A stretch of 64,000 nt of DNA from Prevotella sp. UBA2725 (GTDB taxonomy: Bacteria > Bacteroidota > Bacteroidia > Bacteroidales > Bacteroidaceae): assembly GCA_002353825.1 (NCBI GenBank), contig DEKJ01000043.1, positions 1-64,000 of the forward strand. The letters are read 5' to 3'. Numbering within the stretch: the stretch's first letter is position 1; each line of letters begins with the position of its first letter. The notes beneath the pieces are model-generated. The model was not told the DNA's origin, did not search any database, and worked only from the letters and a program-made list of their open reading frames with translations. Of this stretch, positions 51,843 to 60,171 are shown one piece after another. Made by a program: the position numbers and the translations under genes.

Positions 51843-53639
51843 ATGAAATCAAAATATATTATAGGTCTTGTACTGGTTGCCTCCACACTATCGTCGTGTG
51901 GCGACTTCCTTACGCGTGACCCAGAAGACACAGTAACGGATGTCCCAAGTTTCTGGGACAATGAAAGCAATATTCGCACCTCGGTCATTGATCTCTATGG
52001 CGATTATTTCGTTGGTTATAACACGAGTTGGAATCGTTCCGACTTTTTTGCAGAGACCAATGTCGCTGATTGGAACGATGACAATGCACAGCAGGTAGCT
52101 ACAATGTTTACGAAGGTAGCTCCTTCTACTGCTGATGGCATTGATGCTACTGATCCTACATCACCATGGGATTTCACAAATGTTACAACTATCAATAAAC
52201 TTATCGCTCACGTTAAAGCTTCTAATCTTGATAGTGAGGCAAAAAAACATTGGCTTGGCGTGACACGCTTCTTCCGTGCTATGGAATACAGTCGGATGGT
52301 GGAACGTTTCGGTGATGTGCCATGGTATAGTACTGCTCCATCGTCTACCGACTATGATCAACTTTATAAAGCACGCGATCCACGAACGACAGTTATGGAC
52401 AGTGTTCTTGCTGATCTTCAATACGCTGCGAAGAATGTTCGTATCGATGATGGTAATCAAGGACTTTATGTTAACCGAGACGTTGTTGAAGCCTTTGCTT
52501 CCCGTCTCTTGCTCTTTGAAGGTACCTGGCAGAAATATCGTGAGAATAACACAGCCGAAGCTGCTAAGTATCTTGAGGCTGCTAAGACCTTCGCAGAGGA
52601 TGTCATCAGCAGTGGCCGCTATTCTCTTAATAGTGATTATAAAGCTCTCACAACAAGTCTTGATTTGAAAGGTAATCCTGAGATGATCATGTACCGTTCT
52701 TATGTTGAGGGAGTCGTCATGCATTCACTCATGTCATTCCAAAACACTGAGCATGAGAAGAGCAGCCCATCGAAGTCGCTCATCGACAGCTATCTTTCAG
52801 CCAATGGATTGCCTATCCATCAGACAGGTAATAGCGAATGGAAAGGTGACAAATGGTTTGCCGATGCTATGAGCAATCGTGATCCTCGACTCTATGCTAA
52901 TATTGATACTACTGATCTTGCACTCAACGGTGTAGCCAATGTGTATGCGATCTCGGGTTATTTTGCAAACCGTTTCGTAAACGAGTCATTAAAAACCTTA
53001 CCTGGCGGAATGAGCAATACGAATATCACGGATGCTCCAATCATGAAACTCAATGAGGTTCTGATGAATGATATTGAGGCTTGCGCTGAGCTTGCCAGTC
53101 TTGGTAAGTATACGCTCACACAAGCTGATTTCGACCGCACTATCAATGTTCTGCGTGACAGACCTTCTACACACATGCCGCATGTGACACTTACAGGATC
53201 TAACCTCTCTGTTAATGGAACTGTTATCAATGATCCTGACCGTGACCAGACAGTGTCTCCTATTCTTTGGGAAATTCGTCGTGAACGCCGCGTAGAACTC
53301 GTTTATGAAGGGCTCCGCTACAACGATTTGCGCAGATGGGGTAAACTTGACTATGCTGATATGCAGAAGAATCCTAATGTAAACCTAGGAGCATGGATAG
53401 ATAAGGACCGCTATGTTGCCTGGTATAATAGTAAACATCCAGGTAAGGAAATCACGGTATCGACACTTAGCAGTGTACACCTCGATCGAGACGGGAATGC
53501 AGGCTATATCAAACCTATCAGTGATGCTTCGCTTATGCGTACCGTTTCTGACAAGGATTACCTCTATCCAATTCCTACGAATGAGATAACGTTGTACCAG
53601 CAACATGGAAAGACGCTCACGCAAAATCCTGGATGGTAA
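51843..53639 (+). CDS. SusD/RagB-family nutrient-binding lipoprotein
   Basis: The 598-residue protein has a lipobox (TLSSC, Cys19) followed by GDFLTRDPEDTV, the SusD N-terminal pattern. It has TPR-like helices and the C-terminal RagB/SusD domain (WEIRRERRVELVYEGLRYNDLRRW; YLYPIPTNEITL). It caps the SusC barrel and binds ligand. It starts 55 bp after the SusC stop. Ligand is unknown; the neighbourhood hints at peptidoglycan fragments. Confidence 0.95.
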   Translation: MKSKYIIGLVLVASTLSSCGDFLTRDPEDTVTDVPSFWDNESNIRTSVIDLYGDYFVGYNTSWNRSDFFAETNVADWNDDNAQQVATMFTKVAPSTADGIDATDPTSPWDFTNVTTINKLIAHVKASNLDSEAKKHWLGVTRFFRAMEYSRMVERFGDVPWYSTAPSSTDYDQLYKARDPRTTVMDSVLADLQYAAKNVRIDDGNQGLYVNRDVVEAFASRLLLFEGTWQKYRENNTAEAAKYLEAAKTFAEDVISSGRYSLNSDYKALTTSLDLKGNPEMIMYRSYVEGVVMHSLMSFQNTEHEKSSPSKSLIDSYLSANGLPIHQTGNSEWKGDKWFADAMSNRDPRLYANIDTTDLALNGVANVYAISGYFANRFVNESLKTLPGGMSNTNITDAPIMKLNEVLMNDIEACAELASLGKYTLTQADFDRTINVLRDRPSTHMPHVTLTGSNLSVNGTVINDPDRDQTVSPILWEIRRERRVELVYEGLRYNDLRRWGKLDYADMQKNPNVNLGAWIDKDRYVAWYNSKHPGKEITVSTLSSVHLDRDGNAGYIKPISDASLMRTVSDKDYLYPIPTNEITLYQQHGKTLTQNPGW

Positions 53640-53691
53640 TAGTCTTCAGTTTTAGGATTGATAAACTGAACTGTAAAATCTGAAATATTAT

Positions 53692-53724
53692 GCCCAAACA
53701 ACCGCAGAGTTGTTTGGGCTTTTG
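53692..53724 (+). terminator. Terminator of susCD
   Basis: A perfect 11-bp stem, GCCCAAACAAC (53692-53702) with GTTGTTTGGGC (53709-53719), followed by TTTT. Confidence 0.85.
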
Positions 53725-53744
53725 TGAGAAATTGTGTAATTTTG
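53713..53744 (+). promoter_or_regulatory. Promoter of the FemAB-like gene, overlapping the terminator
   Basis: TTTG (53713-53716) lies inside the terminator stem; a 20-bp spacer leads to TAATTTTG (53737-53744). Transcription would start near 53750. Confidence 0.6.
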
Positions 53745-53750
53745 CGCATA

Positions 53751-53783
53751 ATGATTAATATTTTGATCAACTTATTTGACTAG
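53751..53783 (+). other. Possible 10-codon leader ORF
   Basis: ATG 53751 encodes MINILINLFD then TAG, ending 5 bases before the GTG start of the FemAB-like gene and just downstream of its promoter. It could be a coupled leader peptide or chance. Confidence 0.25.
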
Positions 53784-53788
53784 CTATT

Positions 53789-54766
53789 GTGAGCCAATAT
53801 AAGATACAACTGTATACGAAGGGAAGTAAATTGCCGGAGTTATCAGCCGGCAATTTCTTCCATTCTCCGGAACTGTTCCATATTCTCGAGAACTCCTCCG
53901 GTCAGAGACCTTATATGGCTGTAGCTTTCGATGAGAATGGGAAGGTCGTGGCCCACATGTTGGCTTTTACACGTCGGCGTAATACTTGGATTCCCCCCTT
54001 CTTGTATACACAGGGAAGAATCTTTGGTGAAGGTGAATATGCCGTAGATACGGATAAAGAGATCATCTTTGGTCTTATGCTTCATGAGTTGACGCGTAAG
54101 TTACGCCGTAAGCTTTGTTTTTATATTGAGTTCAGTGACCTGTCGTTGAAGATGTTTGGATACCGCTTCTTCCGTGCTGAGGGCTATTTCCCGGTCAATT
54201 GGCAGGAAGTGCACAACTCGCTCCATTCCATGCCTCCTATCGAGCGCTTATCAGAAAAGACGAAAGAGCGTATTCGGAAGAGTTATCGTGCGGGTGTGAC
54301 GATGCGCGAAGCCAAGACTGATGAAGAGGTGCATAGCTTCTACCAGATGATGAATGGCTTCTATAGGATGAAACTGCGCCGTATCATTCCTGCGGAGAAT
54401 CATATCCGTCAGTTGTATAACAGTGACAATGGCCGTATCTTCATCACATTGTATAAGGAAAAGGTCATAGGAGGGTGTGTATGTGTGTTTAGTGAAGGTA
54501 ATGCCTACCTGTGGTATCTGGCTTCACGGCGTAAGCGTTACGCCCTACTCCATCCTAACCTTATGACGGTGTGGGAGGCTATCAACTGGTCATGGAAACA
54601 CAACTATGCCCACATCTGCTTCTTGGATGTAGGCTTGCCTTTCCGGAAGAATCCTTTCCGTGATTTCATTCTTTCCTTCGGTGGGAAGCCAATCGGCAAG
54701 TATCGTTGGTTCCGGTTCAATGTCAACTGGATCAATAAGATTATGGGGTATATTTATAGGGAGTAA
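53789..54766 (+). CDS. FemAB/GNAT-like acyltransferase
   Basis: The 325-residue cytoplasmic protein has two GNAT-like halves: N-terminal NFFHSPELFHILENSSGQRPYMAVA and C-terminal EKVIGGCVCVFSEGNAYLWYLAS. This resembles FemAB/LPG_synthase-like proteins that transfer aminoacyl groups to peptidoglycan precursors or lipids, or amino-sugar N-acyltransferases used in glycan synthesis. The start is GTG 53789. No substrate can be assigned. It lies between SusCD and the DigH-like glycosidase. Confidence 0.7.
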   Translation: MSQYKIQLYTKGSKLPELSAGNFFHSPELFHILENSSGQRPYMAVAFDENGKVVAHMLAFTRRRNTWIPPFLYTQGRIFGEGEYAVDTDKEIIFGLMLHELTRKLRRKLCFYIEFSDLSLKMFGYRFFRAEGYFPVNWQEVHNSLHSMPPIERLSEKTKERIRKSYRAGVTMREAKTDEEVHSFYQMMNGFYRMKLRRIIPAENHIRQLYNSDNGRIFITLYKEKVIGGCVCVFSEGNAYLWYLASRRKRYALLHPNLMTVWEAINWSWKHNYAHICFLDVGLPFRKNPFRDFILSFGGKPIGKYRWFRFNVNWINKIMGYIYRE

Positions 54767-54782
54767 AGCCCTTCCCCTTAAT

Positions 54783-54803
54783 CCCCTCCCCAAAGGGGAG
54801 GGG
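54783..54803. repeat. Family C hairpin, copy C5
   Basis: A perfect CCCCTCCCC-AAA-GGGGAGGGG hairpin lies between the convergent FemAB-like and DigH-like genes, preceded by CCCTTCCCCTTAAT as in other family C copies. Confidence 0.75.
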
Positions 54804-54825
54804 TTGATTACTTAAATAGCTCTAC

Positions 54826-56316
54826 TTATAATTTTATTCTTATCTTTTTTCCCTTGCTCTCATTCGATATTCTGTCGAGAGCTGTCACGACATAGGTGTA
54901 GCGTTTGTTCCCTTTGTCGTATGGCAGCTTATAGAAGGTATCTGAAGTGATAGCGACAATCTTTGCAGGATTTTCAATATCGACCTTCTCTCCCTCCGCA
55001 AAGCGATAGATGACATATTGTCGGGCAATATCTCCCCAGCTCTTTCCTCTTGGAACAGACCAGAAGAGGATGTATCCGTCGCTGGTCCATACGGCTTTCA
55101 CCTTCCGTGGCTTTTTCGGTTGCTTCTTGTCGATGAAAGGCATCAGAGGTTGCAGAGCGTGGTACTTCCAATAAGCTGTGCGCAGCACGGAGCCATAGTT
55201 ACCCAAGTCATCTGTCACAGCTTGAGCATACCACAGCACGGTTCCATCAACATGATGCGCTTCCTGATGGAGCTTGTGCTTAGCTGGCATCTGGTTGATG
55301 TTAGGGTTGGAAAGGTCAGAGGCTTTCACGGTACGCTCCACACTCTCACCAATGAAAAGGGGGCGATTGTTGGCAAACTTATCCCACCATTTGATAAGCG
55401 TCTGATAGTCGGCCGCTCTGTTCCCTATCTCCCAATAGAGCTGAGGCGCACAGTAATCGACCCATCCGTTATTAACCCATAAGAGAACATCCGCATAGAG
55501 GTCGTCGTAGTTCTGCAATCCATTTGTTGCCGACCCATTCTTAGGGTCGCTACGTTGATTACGATAGATACCGAAAGGTGAAACGCCGAACTTCACCCAC
55601 GGCTTGCGCTTGTGGATCGTCTTGCTGAGTTGCTCGATAAACTGATTGACATTGTCACGCCGCCAGTCGCCGATGTTCTTGAAACCACGCGGATTGGCGC
55701 GGAAATAGTTCTCATCGGGTATCTCTTCTCCTGCTACGGGATAAGGATAGAAGTAATCGTCGATATGTATTCCGTCAACATCGTAACGACTCACGATATC
55801 ATCTACCACTTTGCAGTTATAGTCAGTTGTCTCCTTCAAAGCCGGATTGAGGATCAGTTGACCTCCGTAGGGAAAGGTCCAGTTGGGATGCTCTATAGCC
55901 ACATGAGTCGTTGCGAGCGTGGTCGTTCCTTTCGTTTTGGCGCGGAAAGGATTGATCCACGCATGCAGTTCCATGCCACGGTTATGGCATTGCTCTATCA
56001 TCCACTGCAGTGGGTCCCAGTAAGGTTGAGGGGCACGTCCTTGCTGCCCCGTAAGATAACGGCTCCACGGCTCCAGATCACTCTTATAGAGCGCATCACA
56101 TTCCGGGCGAACCTGGAAGATGATGGCATTGACACCGTCGGCTTTCAAAATATCGAGCTGACGGCTCAGTTTCTGCTGGATAGTCTGAGTAGGCAAGCCT
56201 TGAAACTGTCCGTTGATACACTGTATCCATGCACCGCGAAACTCTCGCTTCTGGGCGCTGGTAACAGATGATGTAAATATAACAAGGAAAAGTAAAAGTG
56301 TTCTTATTGTTTTCAT
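54826..56316 (-). CDS. GHL10 (DigH/YngK-type, DUF187) glycosidase
   Basis: The start is placed at ATG 56316 (MKTIRTLLLFLVIFTSSVTSAQ), giving 496 residues with a signal peptide. The hydrolase-like-10 TIM barrel runs ~25-370: EFRGAWIQCINGQFQGL, VNAIIFQVRPECDALY, GMELHAWINPFRAKT, VDGIHIDDYFYPYP. A C-terminal fibronectin-like domain (~400-490) follows. E. coli DigH (YddW) of this family cleaves denuded peptidoglycan glycans, so a murein role is plausible; other members may act on other polysaccharides. Confidence 0.88.
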   Translation of the reverse strand: MKTIRTLLLFLVIFTSSVTSAQKREFRGAWIQCINGQFQGLPTQTIQQKLSRQLDILKADGVNAIIFQVRPECDALYKSDLEPWSRYLTGQQGRAPQPYWDPLQWMIEQCHNRGMELHAWINPFRAKTKGTTTLATTHVAIEHPNWTFPYGGQLILNPALKETTDYNCKVVDDIVSRYDVDGIHIDDYFYPYPVAGEEIPDENYFRANPRGFKNIGDWRRDNVNQFIEQLSKTIHKRKPWVKFGVSPFGIYRNQRSDPKNGSATNGLQNYDDLYADVLLWVNNGWVDYCAPQLYWEIGNRAADYQTLIKWWDKFANNRPLFIGESVERTVKASDLSNPNINQMPAKHKLHQEAHHVDGTVLWYAQAVTDDLGNYGSVLRTAYWKYHALQPLMPFIDKKQPKKPRKVKAVWTSDGYILFWSVPRGKSWGDIARQYVIYRFAEGEKVDIENPAKIVAITSDTFYKLPYDKGNKRYTYVVTALDRISNESKGKKIRIKL

Positions 56317-56321
56317 AGATG

Positions 56322-56412
56322 CAAAGTTAATGCTTTTCCATTGTTCTTGCAAATTTTCATTATCCTAAGTATCTTGTGCGGTTGGTTGTTATGAGATTAT
56401 TTTGTAACTTTA
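56322..56412. promoter_or_regulatory. Divergent promoters, DigH-like / HAD genes
   Basis: Minus strand: TAACTTTG at 56322-56329, ending 5 bases before the DigH-like ATG (leaderless). Plus strand: TTG (56382-56384), a 20-bp spacer, then TAACTTTA (56405-56412), facing the HAD gene. Confidence 0.5.
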
Positions 56413-56448
56413 CACTTGGAACAGAAATAAACCGAATAATATAGAATA

Positions 56449-57048
56449 ATGATGATCCGTAATATTGTACTCGACTTTGGGGGTGTGCTTGTGGCTTATG
56501 ACTTCAAGGCTTATTTCTCCCGGATACTCAATAGTGAGGAGAAAGGCGAATGGTTCATGGAGCATATTCTTACCCCGGAAAATAATAATCTTCTTGACAA
56601 AGGAGACAGGCCATTTAAGGATTATATTTCCGAATGGAAACAGCGATGGCCCGACTATGCCTTTGCGCTCGATTCTTTTGACAAGCGTTATACGGATATC
56701 TTCACGGCTGAGATCCCGGGTATCTACGATTGGATGGTGGCGCTCAAAGCCCAGGGCTATCGCTTGCTCGGTCTGTCCAACTGGTCTACAAAAGTTTTTG
56801 ATGTCATGAAGAAGTTTCCCAGACCTTTCAGTCTGCTCGACGGCTATCTTGTCTCCCATGAGGTGCATCTTCTCAAGCCGGACATTGCTATCTATCAGGC
56901 TTTCTGCCAGCGTTTCGAAGTCAAGCCCGATGAGTGCGTATTCATTGATGACAAGGCAGAGAATATCCGCGGTGCACAAAAGATTGGCATGCATGGCATC
57001 GTGTTCAAGAATACGGAGGAGACAAAGAAAGCTTTTCAATTATTGTAA
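56449..57048 (+). CDS. HAD-family hydrolase (YihX-like)
   Basis: The 199-residue cytoplasmic phosphatase has the nucleophile in VLDFGGVL, motif II Ser/Asn in LGLSNWS, the motif III Lys in LLKPDIAIYQ, and Asp pairs in FIDDKAENI. The nucleophile motif is DxG, not DxD, as in alpha-glucose-1-phosphate phosphatase YihX and its relatives. The substrate is unproven. Confidence 0.88.
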   Translation: MMIRNIVLDFGGVLVAYDFKAYFSRILNSEEKGEWFMEHILTPENNNLLDKGDRPFKDYISEWKQRWPDYAFALDSFDKRYTDIFTAEIPGIYDWMVALKAQGYRLLGLSNWSTKVFDVMKKFPRPFSLLDGYLVSHEVHLLKPDIAIYQAFCQRFEVKPDECVFIDDKAENIRGAQKIGMHGIVFKNTEETKKAFQLL

Positions 57049-57071
57049 AGCATAAAAAGGTTCTTCCAGAA

Positions 57072-57350
57072 TTTGGATTGATAACCACCAAACAGCCTCG
57101 GAGAGGCTGACTGCGCCTTGGCGCGCTATGCTTTGTATGATACTATCTATTAAAGACATAACGCACTACGTGCAGCCTGCCTCTCCGAGGCAGAAGGTCA
57201 ATTGTCACAACTCTATACTAACATACCCCAGGCTGCGTCGCTACGCTCCTAGCCTGGGGTTACTCAGAGTCAGCCTCTCCGAGGCTGTTGACCTTCAATG
57301 TATCATTGACGTCGTTGTCCGATGGTATGTACGCATCAACCCGAAAACCG
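57072..57350. repeat. Family A palindromic element, copy A2 (~279 bp)
   Basis: The left edge TTTGGATTGATA is partly mirrored by ATCAACCCGAAAACCG at the right. It holds CAGCCTCGGAGAGGCTG, GCGCCTTGGCGCG, CCTCTCCGAGG and an AACCCCAGG-type stem, with central sequence nearly identical to A1. The first ~85-bp module of A1 (GTGCCTCGGAGAGGCAC plus its stem) is missing. It occupies the 57049-57415 gap between convergent genes. Confidence 0.85.
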
Positions 57351-57361
57351 GATGAACCACA

Positions 57362-57396
57362 AAAAAACCTGGAGCAATCGATGCTCCAGGCTTTTT
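57362..57396. terminator. Bidirectional terminator, HAD / FadL-like genes
   Basis: CCTGGAGCA (57368-57376) pairs with TGCTCCAGG (57382-57390), with an A tract on one side and T tract on the other, between convergent genes. Confidence 0.85.
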
Positions 57397-57415
57397 CATG
57401 CTAATGTATTTTCTA

Positions 57416-58975
57416 TTAGAACTTGTATCCTACTGTGAAGATGAGCTGATGACGATCGAAGCTCACTTTCGTAGCATCGGCGATGTTATTATAATCAGAC
57501 GATTTATTATCATAGTAGCTCATGAATGGATAGAAGTCACCGTTCGTCTGGCTGTACTGATAAGCAGCATCAGCGAAGAAGTTACCATAAGTGTAACCCA
57601 AGCCGAAGGTGAAGCGGTTCGTGGCTTTCCAGTTCGTATAGTCGGCTGAAGTAGCATAAGCTACACCCGGTGACTGGATAGAACCGTCACGATAGGCGTT
57701 GGTGTTGAACTGCGGTGACATGTAGTTGTAACCCAAGCGGATAGCAAAGTTCTGGATGGGCTTGTATTCAACACCCACCTTCAACAGATGAACACTCTTG
57801 AGGTTCAGTTCTGTGTCATTGTTCATGGCATCATCACTGTTGCTGTCTGAGTAGTAACTGTCGGTCCAGTAGTCGTAATAGGAGTCTCCATCGTTGACAC
57901 GGTTGTCAATGGCTCCATACTTCTGGTACTCATAAGTAAGACCCATGGCGAGGTAGTCACCGATAGTATGACCGAGGCTGACACCGAACTTCCACGGTGT
58001 ATAGACCTTGAAGTCATAGTCGGCTGCATTGCCTTTGTCAGGATTATAGGTCTTATCTGTGCTTGCCGGATACCAGGTCAGATCGTAGGCGTTGCGCATT
58101 GTCAAGTCATAGAACACAGGCGTGTTGACGTAGACACCGATACGGAACGGAGAATCTTCGATAGGACGGAAGATAGCACCGAACTTTATGTCGAAGCCTG
58201 TACCGTCAATCTTCAGCATCTCATAGTTGTCATCGAGAGCCCCGGAAGCATCATTCTCTGTATAAATCTTGTTGCTACGATAGTTGACATCGTGAATGCC
58301 AAATGTAGCACCGAGGAATACGCGGTTGTTGATGTTGCCACTGATGTTGAAGTCATATTCTCCAATATATCCTTTCTGATACTGGCCAAACATAAACGAT
58401 GTAGCATTGTAATAGTTCATCGCGTTTTGGTCGTTCACGAGGAAGTGAGCATAAGCATCGTCAACACCGTTCCAAGCCCAACTGTCTTTCTGATTCAATC
58501 CCTGCGCATATTTGGCTGCTGAAAACTTATTGAGCGAAGCATTGGTCAGCTTGTTGGCTGTAGAAAGAATCTGGTCAAAGTTACGGCTCTTGTGGAAGTT
58601 GAAACCAACGTTCAACCAAGAGTTGCGACCTGTTCTTGAGGCCCATACGAAACCAGCCTGATCAAAACTGGCGTTTGTAGCATCACCTTTGAAGTCTACC
58701 CCCCAGTTCTTCTTAGAGTTGTCACCTGACTGTGAAACAAGTCCACCGGAGATAGCAAACTGTGATTTACGGAAGAGACCGATACCTGCAGGGTTTGACT
58801 GCATGGTAGAGATATCTGCACCGAGGGCTTCCATAGCACCACCCATACCTACATATCGTGCGGTACCGTTGAGCTCATTCTCCATGAGCTTTGTATCCTG
58901 ATAAGTCTCTTGAGCTGCCATTGGCACGGAGACCATGCCTAAGGCAAGGAGCAAAAGAAAATATTTCGATTTCAT
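57416..58975 (-). CDS. OmpP1/FadL-family outer membrane transporter
   Basis: The 519-residue protein has a signal peptide (ending PMAAQ). The FadL-like start GTARYVGMGGAMEALGADIS, MQSNPAGIGLFRKSQ carries the conserved NPAG hatch motif. A beta-barrel rich in aromatic and Asn/Asp residues follows, ending HQLIFTVGYKF. FadL proteins pass hydrophobic compounds across the outer membrane; the ligand here is unknown. Confidence 0.9.
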   Translation of the reverse strand: MKSKYFLLLLALGMVSVPMAAQETYQDTKLMENELNGTARYVGMGGAMEALGADISTMQSNPAGIGLFRKSQFAISGGLVSQSGDNSKKNWGVDFKGDATNASFDQAGFVWASRTGRNSWLNVGFNFHKSRNFDQILSTANKLTNASLNKFSAAKYAQGLNQKDSWAWNGVDDAYAHFLVNDQNAMNYYNATSFMFGQYQKGYIGEYDFNISGNINNRVFLGATFGIHDVNYRSNKIYTENDASGALDDNYEMLKIDGTGFDIKFGAIFRPIEDSPFRIGVYVNTPVFYDLTMRNAYDLTWYPASTDKTYNPDKGNAADYDFKVYTPWKFGVSLGHTIGDYLAMGLTYEYQKYGAIDNRVNDGDSYYDYWTDSYYSDSNSDDAMNNDTELNLKSVHLLKVGVEYKPIQNFAIRLGYNYMSPQFNTNAYRDGSIQSPGVAYATSADYTNWKATNRFTFGLGYTYGNFFADAAYQYSQTNGDFYPFMSYYDNKSSDYNNIADATKVSFDRHQLIFTVGYKF

Positions 58976-59005
58976 AATTACTGATATTTGAATGAAGGTG
59001 TATTT

Positions 59006-59044
59006 GAATGAAGGTGCGGCCTTCTCAGCCGCCCTTCATGATTC
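59006..59044 (-). terminator. Hairpin downstream of the aromatic/Gly-rich gene
   Basis: GAATGAAGG and GCGGC pair with GCCGC and CCTTCAT-ATTC across the 3' side of the 59092 gene. A 14-bp direct repeat (TTTGAATGAAGGTG) lies beside it. There is no strong T tract, so the terminator call is tentative. Confidence 0.45.
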
Positions 59045-59091
59045 ATGTATTCTTTATTCTTTAATATTTATTCTTTAGCGAAGCGCACGTA

Positions 59092-59991
59092 TTAGCGTCT
59101 GCCGCCACCGAAGTGACCGCCACCACCTCCGAAGCTGCCACCTGAGTGACCACCTCCGAAGCTACCACCGCCACCTGAGAAGCCACCGGTGCTGCCACCA
59201 GAGAAGCCACCCATAGAACGGGCGCCAAACGTATTGTTGTTATACGTACGAGTGGGCTCTACCGTTCTCGAACCGAATGAACGGTTGCCGGCACTACGGG
59301 AAGTGTAACTGCCAAACGAGCGATTGCCCGAGGTACCACCGCTATAGTTGCCATAGGTTCTGCCGGAATTCCATGTGCGCGAACCTGTAACGCCACCGGA
59401 GTTCATGCCACCGCGGTGAGCGACATAGCCGCCACCCCAGTAAGGATAATTCCAGCCATACCATCCGTATCTGTAAGGCCTGCCCCAGCCGTAGTAGCCG
59501 TAATACCAGGGATCATACCAACCGGCATAGCCATAATACCAGGGATCGTACCAGCCACCGTACCAGCTGCCATAGTACCAGGGACTGTACCAGCCATAAG
59601 GACCATAGTAGTCGTAGAACCACGGATCATAGAAACCGTCCCAACGAGCCATACGACGGGTGTACGTGTAGTCGTCATCGTTGCTGAACTTGGCACTGCC
59701 CGGATAGACATAAGCCGTATCCGTATAGGCTTTGCCATCATAGCCATAGCCCGGCTGGAAGGTGATGATGTCGTTGCCTAAAGAATCAGAGCCAATCTTC
59801 TGATAGTAACTGTTCAGTTTGCCATAGCGATTGTATTCGTCGACATCACGTTTGCTTCCCGAATAATAAGCAGGCTTCTCTGATTTAGGAGCTTGGTCTT
59901 CCTTACTTGGAGTGAAGTAAACGTCGTCCTGCGCCATCGATGCCAGCGGCATCGAACCCGCGAGAACTAATAGCATCAATAACTTTTTCAT
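59092..59991 (-). CDS. Secreted Tyr/Trp/Gly-rich low-complexity protein
   Basis: The 299-residue protein has a signal peptide (ending ASMAQ). A polar, moderately acidic region (~22-120) is followed by an aromatic repeat block (~120-195) built from WYDPWYYGY and YYGPYGWYSPWYYGSW units. A Ser/Gly/Arg/Asn block follows (~195-265; SGNRSFGSYTSRSAGNRSFG), then a poly-Gly/Phe/His tail (FSGGGGSFGGGHSGG). The sequence suggests a surface-exposed, adhesive or self-assembling protein. No enzymatic domain is visible. A TAATTTTG box lies at 60033-60040. Confidence 0.8.
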   Translation of the reverse strand: MKKLLMLLVLAGSMPLASMAQDDVYFTPSKEDQAPKSEKPAYYSGSKRDVDEYNRYGKLNSYYQKIGSDSLGNDIITFQPGYGYDGKAYTDTAYVYPGSAKFSNDDDYTYTRRMARWDGFYDPWFYDYYGPYGWYSPWYYGSWYGGWYDPWYYGYAGWYDPWYYGYYGWGRPYRYGWYGWNYPYWGGGYVAHRGGMNSGGVTGSRTWNSGRTYGNYSGGTSGNRSFGSYTSRSAGNRSFGSRTVEPTRTYNNNTFGARSMGGFSGGSTGGFSGGGGSFGGGHSGGSFGGGGGHFGGGRR

Positions 59992-60032
59992 ATCTTTACT
60001 CTTTAATGTTTATATTCTATTATTTTACGGTA

Positions 60033-60113
60033 CAAAATTAGTGCCTATTCTTTTGCAAATTTACGGAAAAACCCTAACTGTTGGTAGGATTTCCCCTATT
60101 TTTTTTAATTTTG
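60033..60113. promoter_or_regulatory. Divergent -7 boxes, low-complexity protein / prmA
   Basis: Minus strand TAATTTTG (60033-60040) faces the 59092 gene. Plus strand TAATTTTG (60106-60113), with TTG at 60081-60083 (22-bp spacer), faces prmA. Confidence 0.45.
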
Positions 60114-60171
60114 CACTGATATTTATATTACGTTTTCAATTATTACGCATTTATTTAATCGATTAACGGTT

